A DNA stretch of 42,465 nucleotides from JBBDMW01 sp040878005 (GCA_040878005.1 JBBDMW010000005.1:1-42465), one strand, 5' to 3'; counted from the stretch's first letter, positions 23,223 through 31,895 are shown. Numbers and translations: made by a program. The notes: a model not told the origin generated them from the letters alone.

Positions 23223-24338
23223 ATGAGGATCACTCGCGTCGAGGCATTGCCTCTAAAGGCGGGGCCGCTGCTGGTCCGGGTGACCACGAATGAAGGCATC
23301 TACGGCATAGGTGAGGCGCCCGGCCGATGGGCGCCGGTCCTCAAGCCAATGATCGAGCAGATGCTAGCCCCGCTCATCATCGACAGGGACCCGCGACAGA
23401 CATCCCGCCTCTGGGAAGACATGTTCTTCAGCACCCACCGTATGGGGCCGATGGGCCTCCAGACCACGGCCATCGGGGCCATCGACATTGCCCTGTGGGA
23501 TATAACCGGCAAGGCTGCCAACCTGCCCCTCCATACAGTCCTTGGCGGAGCAGCGCGCAATCGAATCAAGCTCTACTGGAGCACCGGCGAGGGCTGGCGT
23601 CTCGAGCCGGAAGAGATGCTGGACAAGGTAAAGACTGGTTATCAGGCCGGCTTTCGCGCATTCAAGATTCGCATGGACTGGAACGCCAACCGGCAGGATG
23701 CCAACCCCGCCAAAGACCGCGAGATGTTCCGCCTGTGCAGGGAGCTGTTGCCCAGGGAGGTGCCGCTAAGCTTCGATGCCAACAATGGCTACTCTGTCTC
23801 AACCGCTATAAGGCAGGGGCAGCGGTTCCAGGAAATGGGCATCTCCCATTTCGAGGAGCCAATCCCGCAGTACGACTACATAGGACTGCGGCAGGTCACT
23901 GATGCACTCGCTGTGCCGGTCTCGTCGGGTGAGCAGGAGCACACGCGCTGGCAGTTCCGCAACCTGATCCTCCACGGTAACCCGGACATCATCCAGCCGG
24001 ACATAGTGATGGCAGGCGGTATATCCGAGGTTCGGCGGATCATGTCGCTGGCGGAAGTGTTCGACAAGCCGGTCATGCCACATTCGCCCTCAGCTGCGAT
24101 CAGCCTCATGGCCAGCCTTCACCTGTACTCCACCATCACGAATGCGGTGCGCCCGCACGAGTACTCCCTGGAACTGCCCCCGGTAATCTTCAACGAGGAC
24201 AGCGAAGGTTGGGAGGCTGTGTTCAGGCTCTTCAAGGAGCCAATGCAGCCCCACGAAGGCCACATGCAGTTGCCCACGCGCCCCGGCCTGGGCCTGACGT
24301 TGAACGAGGTCGAGCTGCGCCGGGCACTGGCAGAGTAA
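23223..24338 (+). CDS. enolase-superfamily dehydratase or racemase (mandelate-racemase group)
   Basis: This encodes 371 residues. The enzyme abstracts a proton alpha to a carboxylate and uses Mg2+. The capping domain (about 1-120) is followed by the barrel with a KxR motif (K148, R150 in FKIRMDW), metal ligands D185 (FDANNGY), E211 (FEEP) and E237 (SSGEQE), and a D260/H287 dyad (QPDIVMAGG, MPHSPSA). The spacing of D185, E211, E237, D260 and H287 is the same as that of D195, E221, E247, D270 and H297 of mandelate racemase as I recall it, so the His-based side of the active site is complete. Arg in place of the second lysine suggests a dehydratase rather than a 1,1-racemase, but the substrate cannot be named. 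GGAGG precedes the ATG. Confidence 0.9.
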   Translation: MRITRVEALPLKAGPLLVRVTTNEGIYGIGEAPGRWAPVLKPMIEQMLAPLIIDRDPRQTSRLWEDMFFSTHRMGPMGLQTTAIGAIDIALWDITGKAANLPLHTVLGGAARNRIKLYWSTGEGWRLEPEEMLDKVKTGYQAGFRAFKIRMDWNANRQDANPAKDREMFRLCRELLPREVPLSFDANNGYSVSTAIRQGQRFQEMGISHFEEPIPQYDYIGLRQVTDALAVPVSSGEQEHTRWQFRNLILHGNPDIIQPDIVMAGGISEVRRIMSLAEVFDKPVMPHSPSAAISLMASLHLYSTITNAVRPHEYSLELPPVIFNEDSEGWEAVFRLFKEPMQPHEGHMQLPTRPGLGLTLNEVELRRALAE

Positions 24339-24359
24339 GCGCCAGCGACTGCCAGGTCT

Positions 24360-24386
24360 GGGTAGTTCTTACAACGAACCCTACCC
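24360..24386. terminator. hairpin between convergent enolase-superfamily and sulfatase genes
   Basis: GGGTAGTTC (24360-24368) pairs with GAACCCTACCC (24376-24386) with a two-base bulge. It fills most of the 42-base gap between the two stop codons and overlaps the end of the sulfatase gene. It could terminate transcription from both sides. Confidence 0.4.
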
Positions 24387-25880
24387 CGGGCCGTGGTTGT
24401 CAGGCGGACGGCCAGTGGTTTCAGGAAGCTGGACCGGTTCAGGATCTTCTGTTTGAATCATCCAGCCCGCGAGCAGCTTCCGCATCTCGGAAACCACGTT
24501 GCCGTTCCCCGGGTCCCCCGCCACGTTTGTCAGTTCCCACGGGTCTGCCGATAGGTCGTACAGTTCATCCAGGTCGCCCATTGGATCGTGCACATATTTC
24601 CACCTGCGGGTGCGTACCATCTTGCGACGGCCCTCCGCCTCCCTCGCCCAGAGCGTATCGATAAGCGTCTGGTATCCATGTGGCTCCGGCAGCATCTCCA
24701 GGTCTGCCATTGTGAAGGGCGGTCCACCAGCGCCGTACTCCGAAAAGGCAGCCTCTCTTGGTTCGGCATCCGTTACAGTCGGCAACGGCGCCCCCTGCAT
24801 ACGGCGCGGTACATCCAGCCCTTGCGGTCGCAGCAGCGTTGGCAGTATGTCAACCGTGTTCACCATGCTGTCATCAACTTCACCCTGGGGCACCCTGCCC
24901 GGCCAGGAAACTATGAGGGGCACCCTGGTCAGGCAGTCATAGAAGACGCCGCCCTTTACCGCCATATGGTGTTCGCCCATGAAGTCTCCATGATCAGACG
25001 TGAACACCACTATGGTGTTGTCACGGAGACCGAGCCGCTCAAGCACATCCAGGATGCGGCCCACACCATCATCCACGAAGCGCACCATGGCCAGGTACAC
25101 GCCAATCATCCGCCGCACATCATCCTCTGCATTTTCCATGCCCAGTATCCGATGCAGCACGCGGTTGCGCTCAGGGGCTGACCCATCAGCGAATTCCTGC
25201 TCCCTGTAAGGCGGGAGCTTCCCCTTTTCGGGCGGAAACATGTCGGCGTACTGCCGCGGAACCTCGTACGGCTCATGTGGGTCCGGGTACGACACCCACA
25301 GGGCAAACGGCTGGTCTGTATGATCCTCAAGAAACCGCTCAGTCTGCGCCGTGACCAGTGCTGTCGAATAATCCTCCACTGGATAATCCGTCACGGCATA
25401 CGAAACTCGTGGACTCTGCCAGGGCATATCTCGCCGGGTCGCATGCGCGGCATTGATGGCGTCGATAGGCCTAACCCATTCCATCCCATGCGTCTCGCCT
25501 CCCGCCGACAGCCCGCGATGGCCTATCTCGCACCTGACATCAAAAAGGCACAGGTCCTCCTGTCGGTCATAGCAGTGGTTCTTGCCAATCAGCCCAGTAA
25601 CGAATCCAGCCTCTTTCCATATGGAGAACGCGTGTGGCTCGCCCGCTGGCATCAGCGTCTCGTTGCGGCGGCACCCCGTGGAATGTGGATACCGTGATGT
25701 CATGACTGATGTACGCGCCGGTACGCACAGCGGGTGCGGAGTAACCGCATTCTGAAAACGCACACCTTCGCGAGACAGCCGGGCGAGAGAAGGCGTCTCA
25801 GCGCCTATTTCCGAGTAGAGAGTGCTGGCGGTCGCCTTCATCTGGTCGGCCATAATGAACAGCACGTTCGGCTGGCTCAT
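24381..25880 (-). CDS. type I (formylglycine) sulfatase
   Basis: This encodes 499 residues from the ATG at 25880, chosen because sulfatases begin close to the conserved PNVLFIMADQ; a GTG at 25925 overlapping the M20 gene is possible. Metal and active-site features: D11 in MADQ, the modification motif LCVPARTSVMTSRYPHSTG with C52 as the residue converted to formylglycine, IGKNHCYD, and SDHGDFMGEH. The protein has no signal peptide, so it is predicted to be cytoplasmic. Substrates could be sulfate esters, or choline sulfate or phosphonate monoesters, which the same family hydrolyses. It lies 31 bases after the M20 gene in a probable three-gene operon with the flavin monooxygenase. No formylglycine-generating enzyme lies in the window. 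Confidence 0.9.
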   Translation of the reverse strand: MSQPNVLFIMADQMKATASTLYSEIGAETPSLARLSREGVRFQNAVTPHPLCVPARTSVMTSRYPHSTGCRRNETLMPAGEPHAFSIWKEAGFVTGLIGKNHCYDRQEDLCLFDVRCEIGHRGLSAGGETHGMEWVRPIDAINAAHATRRDMPWQSPRVSYAVTDYPVEDYSTALVTAQTERFLEDHTDQPFALWVSYPDPHEPYEVPRQYADMFPPEKGKLPPYREQEFADGSAPERNRVLHRILGMENAEDDVRRMIGVYLAMVRFVDDGVGRILDVLERLGLRDNTIVVFTSDHGDFMGEHHMAVKGGVFYDCLTRVPLIVSWPGRVPQGEVDDSMVNTVDILPTLLRPQGLDVPRRMQGAPLPTVTDAEPREAAFSEYGAGGPPFTMADLEMLPEPHGYQTLIDTLWAREAEGRRKMVRTRRWKYVHDPMGDLDELYDLSADPWELTNVAGDPGNGNVVSEMRKLLAGWMIQTEDPEPVQLPETTGRPPDNHGPG

Positions 25881-25911
25881 GCCAGGCGCCCGCGGAAAGG
25901 CGACGCCACCA

Positions 25912-27270
25912 CTACCGGCCACCACACACGTCGTAGGCCAGCGCCACCATGCAGCGGGTAGCGCTCATCAGTGATGCTATTCCCACCGATTCATCGGTCC
26001 CATGCGCACGGGCCAGCATCGGGTCGTCGTTCGGGTGCGCCCCGGCAAAGCCATAGGTGACTATGCCCAGGTTGCGGGTAAATCGTGAGTCCGTGAACCC
26101 GTTGCTGACCGCCGGCGCCCACTGGATGTCATCCCGCTCCACCGCCAGCGCCTGCGCCCGCTTGATGGCCGCAGCCAGGTCGGTCTCGAAGTCGGAGGAG
26201 TTGGGCACAGACATGTAATCGATGTCATACTCAACTCCCTCTATTCCCTCGAAAACCTTGTCCAACTGCGAACGTACGTAAGCCTCATCCTGGAAAGGAA
26301 GCGTACGCACGTCGCATGTCAGTTCGAACGACTCCGGGACGCTGTTGGACTTCACTCCGCCTCGTATCATCGTGGGCGTAAGCGTCATGCGTGACAGCGC
26401 CCTCAACAGCGACCCCAGCCGTGGCGTCTTGCGTGACGCCTCGCCAACTATCTCGTTAATGTTCTTCGTACTCGCCTCTGCCTCGATGGCAAACTTCCCA
26501 AGATGCCCGAAAATTGGCAGCGACGTATCCAGCTCTGGTTCGTAGGACTCAATCGCGCTCAGGGCCTTCGCGAGAGCGAAGCTGGCATTCCTGCCGGTCC
26601 ACGGCACAGAAGCATGCGCGCTCTCGCCCTTGAAGCGCACGTGTATCTCAAGCCGGCCCTTCTCGCCGGTGCCCAGGAGATACGTCAGAGAGTTGCCAAT
26701 CTCCACTGGAGTGCCTCCGCCCTCGTTTACAGCGAAGTCGCTCTCCAGGGCCTCCGGGTGATGGTCCGCCAGCCAGCCAAAGCCCCACCTGCCGCCATGC
26801 TCCTCGTCGGCCCCGCTCACCAATCGAAGGCCATGCTGAAGGCGCACGCCGTTCCGCTTCAGGATTGCCATGGCAACAAGCTGTGAGGTCAGCAGCGCCT
26901 TGCAGTCAGAAGCGCCCCGCCCGTACACGCGCCCGCCTGATATCTCCGCCCCGAACGGATCGTGCTTCCACTTCGAACGGTCCTCAACGGGCACCACGTC
27001 GGTGTGAGACATGAACATGAGCTTGGTCCGGGGTTCATCGCCCGGATAAACCGCAATAATGTTCCCGCGCTCAGGGTCTCGCGCCAGGATCTCGGAGCCT
27101 ATCCCCTCGTTGGCCAGCCAGTCCCGGATGAATTCAGCCACCTTGGTCTCATCACCCGTCGGCATGAACCCGCTGTTCACCGTGGGGATGCGGACCAGGG
27201 CCTGCTCAAGCTCCACTATCTCCTCGGTGGCACGGTCTGCCTGGTCAAGCAACGACTGAAGGGACGGCAT
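25912..27270 (-). CDS. M20-family metallopeptidase (ArgE/DapE-like deacylase)
   Basis: This encodes 452 residues. The dizinc hydrolase motifs are complete: H89 in MSHTDVVP, bridging D122 in GRGASDCK, catalytic E156 with ligand E157 in SGADEEHGG, E183 in NEGGG, and a last His in ARAHGTDES. The dimerisation lid occupies roughly the middle third (from about 205 to 330). The family removes acyl or amino groups from N-acyl amino acids, dipeptides and related amides. The start has GGAG ten bases upstream. It follows the flavin monooxygenase gene by 71 bases and precedes the sulfatase, so its substrate may be an amide or ester produced in the same route. Confidence 0.9.
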   Translation of the reverse strand: MPSLQSLLDQADRATEEIVELEQALVRIPTVNSGFMPTGDETKVAEFIRDWLANEGIGSEILARDPERGNIIAVYPGDEPRTKLMFMSHTDVVPVEDRSKWKHDPFGAEISGGRVYGRGASDCKALLTSQLVAMAILKRNGVRLQHGLRLVSGADEEHGGRWGFGWLADHHPEALESDFAVNEGGGTPVEIGNSLTYLLGTGEKGRLEIHVRFKGESAHASVPWTGRNASFALAKALSAIESYEPELDTSLPIFGHLGKFAIEAEASTKNINEIVGEASRKTPRLGSLLRALSRMTLTPTMIRGGVKSNSVPESFELTCDVRTLPFQDEAYVRSQLDKVFEGIEGVEYDIDYMSVPNSSDFETDLAAAIKRAQALAVERDDIQWAPAVSNGFTDSRFTRNLGIVTYGFAGAHPNDDPMLARAHGTDESVGIASLMSATRCMVALAYDVCGGR

Positions 27271-27341
27271 TATCGATACTCCAATACTCGACCGTTGATG
27301 TGTTGCAGGTCACCACTCGTCACAGGCGCCCGCGTTCACTG

Positions 27342-28517
27342 TTATCTCTGAACGTGGAGGTTGCTCCTGTGATCATCTATTGACGGTGACTCCCGTGGAG
27401 GGCCACCGCCCTGCGGAGGCAGCGTGCCGGCGGCTGAATCCGCCTGTGTCCTTGTCCAGGCCGCCCGCAAATCCTGCGTATGGCCCCTGAAGTGCGGCAT
27501 TACGTAACGTGCAAACAACTCAAGGCTGTAATTGATCTTCTGCTGACTCATCCACTCATGCGTTGACATCATAAGGCCGCCAAAGCCGCTGGTGTCTTTC
27601 ACCAGCTTCTCAATTGCTTCGATGGCGTCCTCGGGCGTGCCGATGATCCAGCGCCTGACGCGTGCTACCGACTCAGGCGTGAACTCTTCTGGTGGCTGGT
27701 CCGGATACTCCTGGTACCCGCCCCTGCCGCCAATGGTGACGAAGTATCCGAAGTCGCGGCTCGCGCCGGCCCTGATGTCTTCCCATGCCTGCTCACGCGT
27801 GTCTGCAAGATGCACATACGTCACGATGCGCCAGTTGTCGCGCGTCACCTTCACGCCATGCTCTTCAGCCGCTAACTCCATGACCTGCCACTGCTCGGTT
27901 ATGGGTTTGCCGCCGGGAGGCGGGTTGCCCGCCAGCGAGAGCGTGATCATGTTGTGCTTTGCCGCCAGCCCAATGCTGCTGACACTGCCGGTAGTCGCGA
28001 TGGCCAGTGGCATGCGCGGCTGCTGGTAGGAACGCAGTTGCAACGCCATGTCCCGCACCTGGTAGTATCTGCCTTCGAAGTTGACCGGTTCCGGCGATTC
28101 CAGGAGACGGACTATCAGGTCAACCGCCTCGGTCATCATGGGGCGAAGATCCTGCGGCGGGATATCAAACAGCTTGATATCTGGCGGCAAATTGGATTGG
28201 CCGATGCCAAGTATTGCCCGGCCGCGCGTCAGGTGGTCGAGAAACACCATCCGCTCAGCAACATGAAACGGATGGTGAAATGGCAGGCTCAGCACAGACG
28301 TGCCCAGGCGAATGTTCTTCGCAGTCGCTGATGCCTTGGCAAGCGCCATCTCTGGCGCAGGCATTGTCTCCCAGCCGCCGGAGTGATGCTCGCCGATCCA
28401 AAACTCATCAAAACCAAGGTAATCGGCGTAATTGATGAGATCGATATCACGCTGAAACGCGAGCGATGGGTTCTCGCCCGGGACGTGCAGCGGCATCATG
28501 AAGAATGAGAACTTCAC
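27342..28517 (-). CDS. luciferase-like FMN-dependent monooxygenase
   Basis: This encodes about 391 residues. It belongs to the flavin-dependent, two-component class C monooxygenases (bacterial luciferase-like TIM barrel) that use reduced FMN and O2. Markers: FSFFMMPLHVPGE, FWIGEHHSGGWET, RLGTSVLSLPFHHP and RAILGIGQSNL. Of several adjacent GTG codons (28529, 28520, 28517) the last has a GTGAGG ribosome site six bases upstream, so 28517 is preferred. The C-terminal 30-40 residues are Pro/Gly-rich and probably disordered. No flavin reductase gene lies beside it. It leads the probable operon with M20 and sulfatase genes. Members of this class cleave alkanesulfonates, nitrilotriacetate and other recalcitrant compounds; the substrate here is unknown. 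Confidence 0.9.
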   Translation of the reverse strand: MKFSFFMMPLHVPGENPSLAFQRDIDLINYADYLGFDEFWIGEHHSGGWETMPAPEMALAKASATAKNIRLGTSVLSLPFHHPFHVAERMVFLDHLTRGRAILGIGQSNLPPDIKLFDIPPQDLRPMMTEAVDLIVRLLESPEPVNFEGRYYQVRDMALQLRSYQQPRMPLAIATTGSVSSIGLAAKHNMITLSLAGNPPPGGKPITEQWQVMELAAEEHGVKVTRDNWRIVTYVHLADTREQAWEDIRAGASRDFGYFVTIGGRGGYQEYPDQPPEEFTPESVARVRRWIIGTPEDAIEAIEKLVKDTSGFGGLMMSTHEWMSQQKINYSLELFARYVMPHFRGHTQDLRAAWTRTQADSAAGTLPPQGGGPPRESPSIDDHRSNLHVQR

Positions 28518-28834
28518 CACTCGCCTCACTTTTCTTGCCGTACTAATTAAGGTTCGTCGCTGTACTCAGATGTGGAACGAGCCGGACGTTAGCACCCGCA
28601 TTATTGCCGGTCAACGTCAGTTGCTGCTGCACGCATAAACGGAACCGTGTGGAATGGCTCAAACCTGGGAATTCAGCCGTAAGCGGCGCAACGCCCACAT
28701 TGTTACGATGCAGGTCGAATTCCAGAATGAATATGTTCTTCTTGCAGCCGCGCAGGACGGGACGGGAGCAACCTTCGCCGGTGGACAGGCCACGCACATC
28801 GCCAATACACGCGAGGCATCATCTCATTCCCCGC
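28518..28834. other. divergent intergenic region
   Basis: These 317 bases separate the monooxygenase gene from the divergent propeller lipoprotein. The frame of the downstream gene is open through most of it, but the translation has no good start. No promoter or RNA was recognised with confidence. Confidence 0.45.
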
Positions 28835-29815
28835 ATGCAGGCGCGCCTGCTGGCAGTCCTCCTGGTGGCCATTCCGGCCGCCATCCTGGCATGTTCGGGC
28901 GGCGGTCCTGGCAGCATTGTCTACACACTGACCGGCGCGGGCGTGCCCAACATCTACAAGGTCCATCCCACCGAACAGGCGCCCATTGCCCTGACCAGCG
29001 ACTCTGGCCAGGCGCCCGCATGGTCGCCAAACGGCCAGGAAATAGCGTTCCTCTCGGACCGGAATGGCACCGCAGCCCTCTGGATAATGGATTCCGAAGG
29101 AGAGTCCGAACGGCTCTTAAAGGATCACAGCGGACCGGTGACACAGTTCAAGTGGGCGCCTGATTCACGCCGAATAGCGTACGAAGTGGAACAGGACGAC
29201 AGAAGCTGGATAGCCGTGGTTGATGTCGATTCCGGCGAGACCACGTCCCTCACCGCCACATCTGAGGACGTGCAGCTTGGCGGGTGGTCGCCTGACGGTG
29301 AGTGGGTCGCCTATGCGGTCCTGGACGGGCCAGCCCAGGGGATTCACCGAAAGAACCCACGCGGCGTCAACGAGATCCGTGTCACGGACGGCCCTGATAC
29401 CAATCCTGCCTGGTCACCGGACGGAAGGTGGATAGCCTTCAACCGTGACGGCGAGCAGGGCAGCGCTGACATCTTCATAGTCAACCGGGATGGCGAAAAC
29501 CTGATCAACCTGACAGCCAATGAGGCGGCAGACAGTGAGTTCGACTGGTCGCCGGACAGCAGGTGGATTGCCTTCGTCTCCCAGCGCGATGGCAACCCGG
29601 AGGTTTACGTAGTCTCGTCAGATGGCAGAAACACCAGCCGCCTGACCAACAACCGGGTAGTAGACCGGCAGCCCCGATGGTCCCGGGACGGCGGGCGCGT
29701 TCTGTTCACATCTGACAACGACGGGAACTTCGACCTCTACACCATGAACCGTGATGGCTCAGAACAGCGGCGCATCACGCACACCGGCATGGACGCCACC
29801 GAAGGCCACTGGTAG
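28835..29815 (+). CDS. TolB-like beta-propeller lipoprotein
   Basis: This encodes 326 residues from the ATG at 28835, chosen because it opens a clear lipoprotein signal (MQARLLAVLLVAIPAAILAC, lipidated C20). The ribosome site is weak. The mature protein is a propeller built from about six PD40/WD40-like repeats, each carrying a motif such as PAWSPNGQEIAFLSDRNG, GWSPDGEWVAY, PAWSPDGRWIAFNRDGEQG, DWSPDSRWIAFVSQRDGNPE or RWSRDGGRVLFTSDNDGN. In monoderm bacteria such surface propellers usually mediate protein contacts or bind glycans; there is no Tol-Pal system here, so a true TolB role is unlikely. Its stop codon is one base from the stop of the convergent MFS gene. Confidence 0.88.
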   Translation: MQARLLAVLLVAIPAAILACSGGGPGSIVYTLTGAGVPNIYKVHPTEQAPIALTSDSGQAPAWSPNGQEIAFLSDRNGTAALWIMDSEGESERLLKDHSGPVTQFKWAPDSRRIAYEVEQDDRSWIAVVDVDSGETTSLTATSEDVQLGGWSPDGEWVAYAVLDGPAQGIHRKNPRGVNEIRVTDGPDTNPAWSPDGRWIAFNRDGEQGSADIFIVNRDGENLINLTANEAADSEFDWSPDSRWIAFVSQRDGNPEVYVVSSDGRNTSRLTNNRVVDRQPRWSRDGGRVLFTSDNDGNFDLYTMNRDGSEQRRITHTGMDATEGHW

Positions 29816-29816
29816 C

Positions 29817-31196
29817 TCAGGCTGTCCGTCGACCGGCACGTCTCGTCACCACAAGGTAGTGCGCCAGCCCGCCTGCCAGCAGCGCCGCGGCAATCATGTA
29901 CCCGGTCTGGAACCCCAGCCGCTCCGCTATCAGGAATCCCAGCAGCGGACCAAGCGCAGACCCAAGGTCCTGCCAGGTCGCATAGCGCCCCATGGCAGCA
30001 GGCCGAACCTCGTCCGGCGCAGTCTCGCCCATGGATGCATCCAGGGCCGTATTCACACCCACACTGGCAACGAACAGCACCGGCATCGCAATAACCACTA
30101 CCTCTACGACACTGAGCGTTCCCATCACAGCCAGCGCCGCCAGCATGAAAACCAGGCCTACGGTGATCGCCGGCCTGCGCCCAAACCTGTCGGATACATG
30201 GCCCAGGGGAATCGAGAGCGCCAGGTCTGAAACCCACCGCACCCCCACCAGAAGGCCGGCCAGCGTCAGCACGGTCACCGTGATTCCGAACACGCTGCCG
30301 GATCCATTAACCACGAGTTCTTCCAGGTAGGGCGCAACAGTCGCAATGACAAGGCCGTTCGCGGCGAACGCAGTCGCAAACCGCAGGAAGCTTATGGACA
30401 GCATCGGCCAGCGGAGGGACGATGCCCCCGGCGGCAGTCGTGACACCAGCACCGACCATGCCACCCGCCCCGTCTTGCGCCCGCCACGGTCTGCGCGTCC
30501 CCTGGTTACCAGCCCACCCGGGCGAAACGAGGGCGCCTTCGCAGCCACCAGCACACCAATAATGCCTGTGGCCGCGATTACCGTGAATGTGACACCGCGT
30601 GATGTCAGGTCCGCCAGCACAGCGCCGCCTGTCACCGCTATAAAGCTCCCCAGCCGTTGGCCGGAGTTGTAGAACCCCAACAGCCGCCCACGCGTATCCG
30701 AACTGCCTATTTCGAACGCCGTGAGGTAAGAGGCAAGCCGCAGGAACGAAAACGACACGCCCCACAGCGCTCTCGCCAGTAGCAGCACCATCACGCCCTG
30801 GCTAAATGCATATGCCAGGGTCGTCAGCGCGCCCAGCGCAACAGCAGCCACAAATGGCATGCGCAAGCCAAAACGCCTGTAAACAGACGCGGCGAAGGCG
30901 TTGCTCCCGAGCCGCACAAACCGGTTGATGCTCAGCGCCAGGCCAATCCAGAACGCCACGCTCAGCCCCAGGGTGGTGCTCAGCCCAAACTCGGCCACCC
31001 TCGCAGGCAGCACCACGTAGAGCAGCGAGTCGCCCATGATGACCAGGGTCGTCGGCAGCACCACGACCACCATCTCACGCGGCGCCAGCGAAAACTTCCT
31101 GGGGAACGCGAAAACGCCTCGGCGCTGGCCGGGGCGCGATGAATCGGATGCTGAAGTCGCTGGTGAATTGCTGGACAACGTATGGCGCCGGAACAA
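29817..31196 (-). CDS. major facilitator superfamily transporter
   Basis: This encodes up to 459 residues with about twelve membrane helices in two halves. The inter-helix motif typical of MFS is visible in the second half as PLGHVSDRFGRRPAI, and the first half carries ASVYRRFGLRMPF. A basic loop (GGLVTRGRADRGGRKTGRV) splits the halves. No substrate signature was recognised; drug/H+ antiporter-like members look similar. The start is uncertain: a TTG at 31196 opens a 40-residue polar leader with little ribosome-site support, another TTG lies at 31178, and the first ATG is codon 42, directly at the first helix. It is divergent from the small membrane-protein genes. Confidence 0.85.
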   Translation of the reverse strand: MFRRHTLSSNSPATSASDSSRPGQRRGVFAFPRKFSLAPREMVVVVLPTTLVIMGDSLLYVVLPARVAEFGLSTTLGLSVAFWIGLALSINRFVRLGSNAFAASVYRRFGLRMPFVAAVALGALTTLAYAFSQGVMVLLLARALWGVSFSFLRLASYLTAFEIGSSDTRGRLLGFYNSGQRLGSFIAVTGGAVLADLTSRGVTFTVIAATGIIGVLVAAKAPSFRPGGLVTRGRADRGGRKTGRVAWSVLVSRLPPGASSLRWPMLSISFLRFATAFAANGLVIATVAPYLEELVVNGSGSVFGITVTVLTLAGLLVGVRWVSDLALSIPLGHVSDRFGRRPAITVGLVFMLAALAVMGTLSVVEVVVIAMPVLFVASVGVNTALDASMGETAPDEVRPAAMGRYATWQDLGSALGPLLGFLIAERLGFQTGYMIAAALLAGGLAHYLVVTRRAGRRTA

Positions 31197-31332
31197 GTAA
31201 ATAGCCCGGCGCAGTGGCCAGGCTGACTAACGTCTTATGGTCAACGGCTAACGGTACCGCAAATCAGGCGCGGGCACCCGGCACTCCAGGGCAGGTATGC
31301 AAAGTAGGCCAGCGCGGCCCACCGCCGGGCGA

Positions 31333-31437
31333 TTCAACACATTGGGTGAACTTGATTCACCTATTTATGGGTCGAAGCGAAAGCGCGCCGGGGCTAACGT
31401 GGAACATGCCGGCTTGACCCATAGCCAATGTGTTGAA
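31333..31437 (+). other. highly self-complementary 105-base element upstream of two small membrane-protein genes
   Basis: The ends form a perfect 13-bp inverted repeat (TTCAACACATTGG at 31333-31345, complement at 31425-31437). Inside it are a perfect 6-bp hairpin (GGTGAA/TTCACC, 31345-31361) and a second arm (TATGGGTC at 31366-31373 with GACCCATA at 31416-31423, extended by AAGC/GCTT past one bulged G, with a possible GC-rich cap). Together they can form a three-way junction. It ends 97 bases before the start codon at 31534. It could be a cis-regulatory or independent RNA, or a small inverted-repeat mobile element. No known riboswitch class was recognised. The rest of 31197-31533 shows no gene. 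Confidence 0.55.
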
Positions 31438-31533
31438 CAGCCATCAGCGACATGTCTCCCACATGAGCAGGGGTCAATCATCCTGGCCCGCAGCACAGCG
31501 GCCCGGCCAGCAAACATTCACAGGAGGTGGTTC

Positions 31534-31695
31534 ATGGCCCCCGGCGGAGTGCCTCCCGGAGGCGTATCCCCCGAACCGGTATCGCCAGATCCCGGTGGGA
31601 GAAGCAAACAGATCAGCATCCTGGCCCGGTGGATCACCGGGCTTTTCATATTCCTGCTAGTCGGACTCGCCGTCTGGTTCATATTCTTCGATTGA
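31534..31695 (+). CDS. 53-residue single-pass membrane protein
   Basis: The ATG at 31534 has an excellent AGGAGGTGG ribosome site. The product begins with a Pro/Gly/Ser-rich tail (MAPGGVPPGGVSPEPVSPDP), then a basic patch (GGRSKQ) and one strong hydrophobic helix (WITGLFIFLLVGLAVWFIFF) at the C terminus. A second gene of the same layout follows 32 bases later. C-terminal single-helix proteins often act as small regulators or partners of membrane complexes. The pilus operon converges on them from the right. Function unknown. Confidence 0.65.
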   Translation: MAPGGVPPGGVSPEPVSPDPGGRSKQISILARWITGLFIFLLVGLAVWFIFFD

Positions 31696-31727
31696 GCCAG
31701 TGGCGAGCTGCACCCTGAGATTCACAT

Positions 31728-31895
31728 ATGTATCCACCCAACGCATCGCCCGGCGGCTCACGGTCATCACGGTTCCGTCGCCTGCGTCCCAGGCGCATGA
31801 CTGCCCGCGGCCTGTTGATCAGCATCGTACTCGTGATACTGATCTTCCTGGCAATTGGCCTCGCCATCGCCATGTTCGACGCCGGTCAAGGCTAG
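31728..31895 (+). CDS. 55-residue single-pass membrane protein, same layout as its neighbour
   Basis: From the ATG at 31728 to a TAG at 31893-31895. The product has a short Pro/Gly/Ser start (MYPPNASPGGSRSS), a very basic stretch (RFRRLRPRRMTARG), then one long helix (LLISIVLVILIFLAIGLAIA) and the tail MFDAGQG. Its ribosome site is weak, so translation may be coupled to the gene before it. The shared design with the 53-residue neighbour suggests an ancestral duplication or a functional pair. It ends 32 bases from the stop of the convergent pilMN gene. Confidence 0.55.
   Translation: MYPPNASPGGSRSSRFRRLRPRRMTARGLLISIVLVILIFLAIGLAIAMFDAGQG

Noticed and set aside
29817..31196. MFS gene considered as an AcrB/drug-specific exporter
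   Set aside because: Twelve-helix MFS layout is clear, but nothing identifies a substrate.
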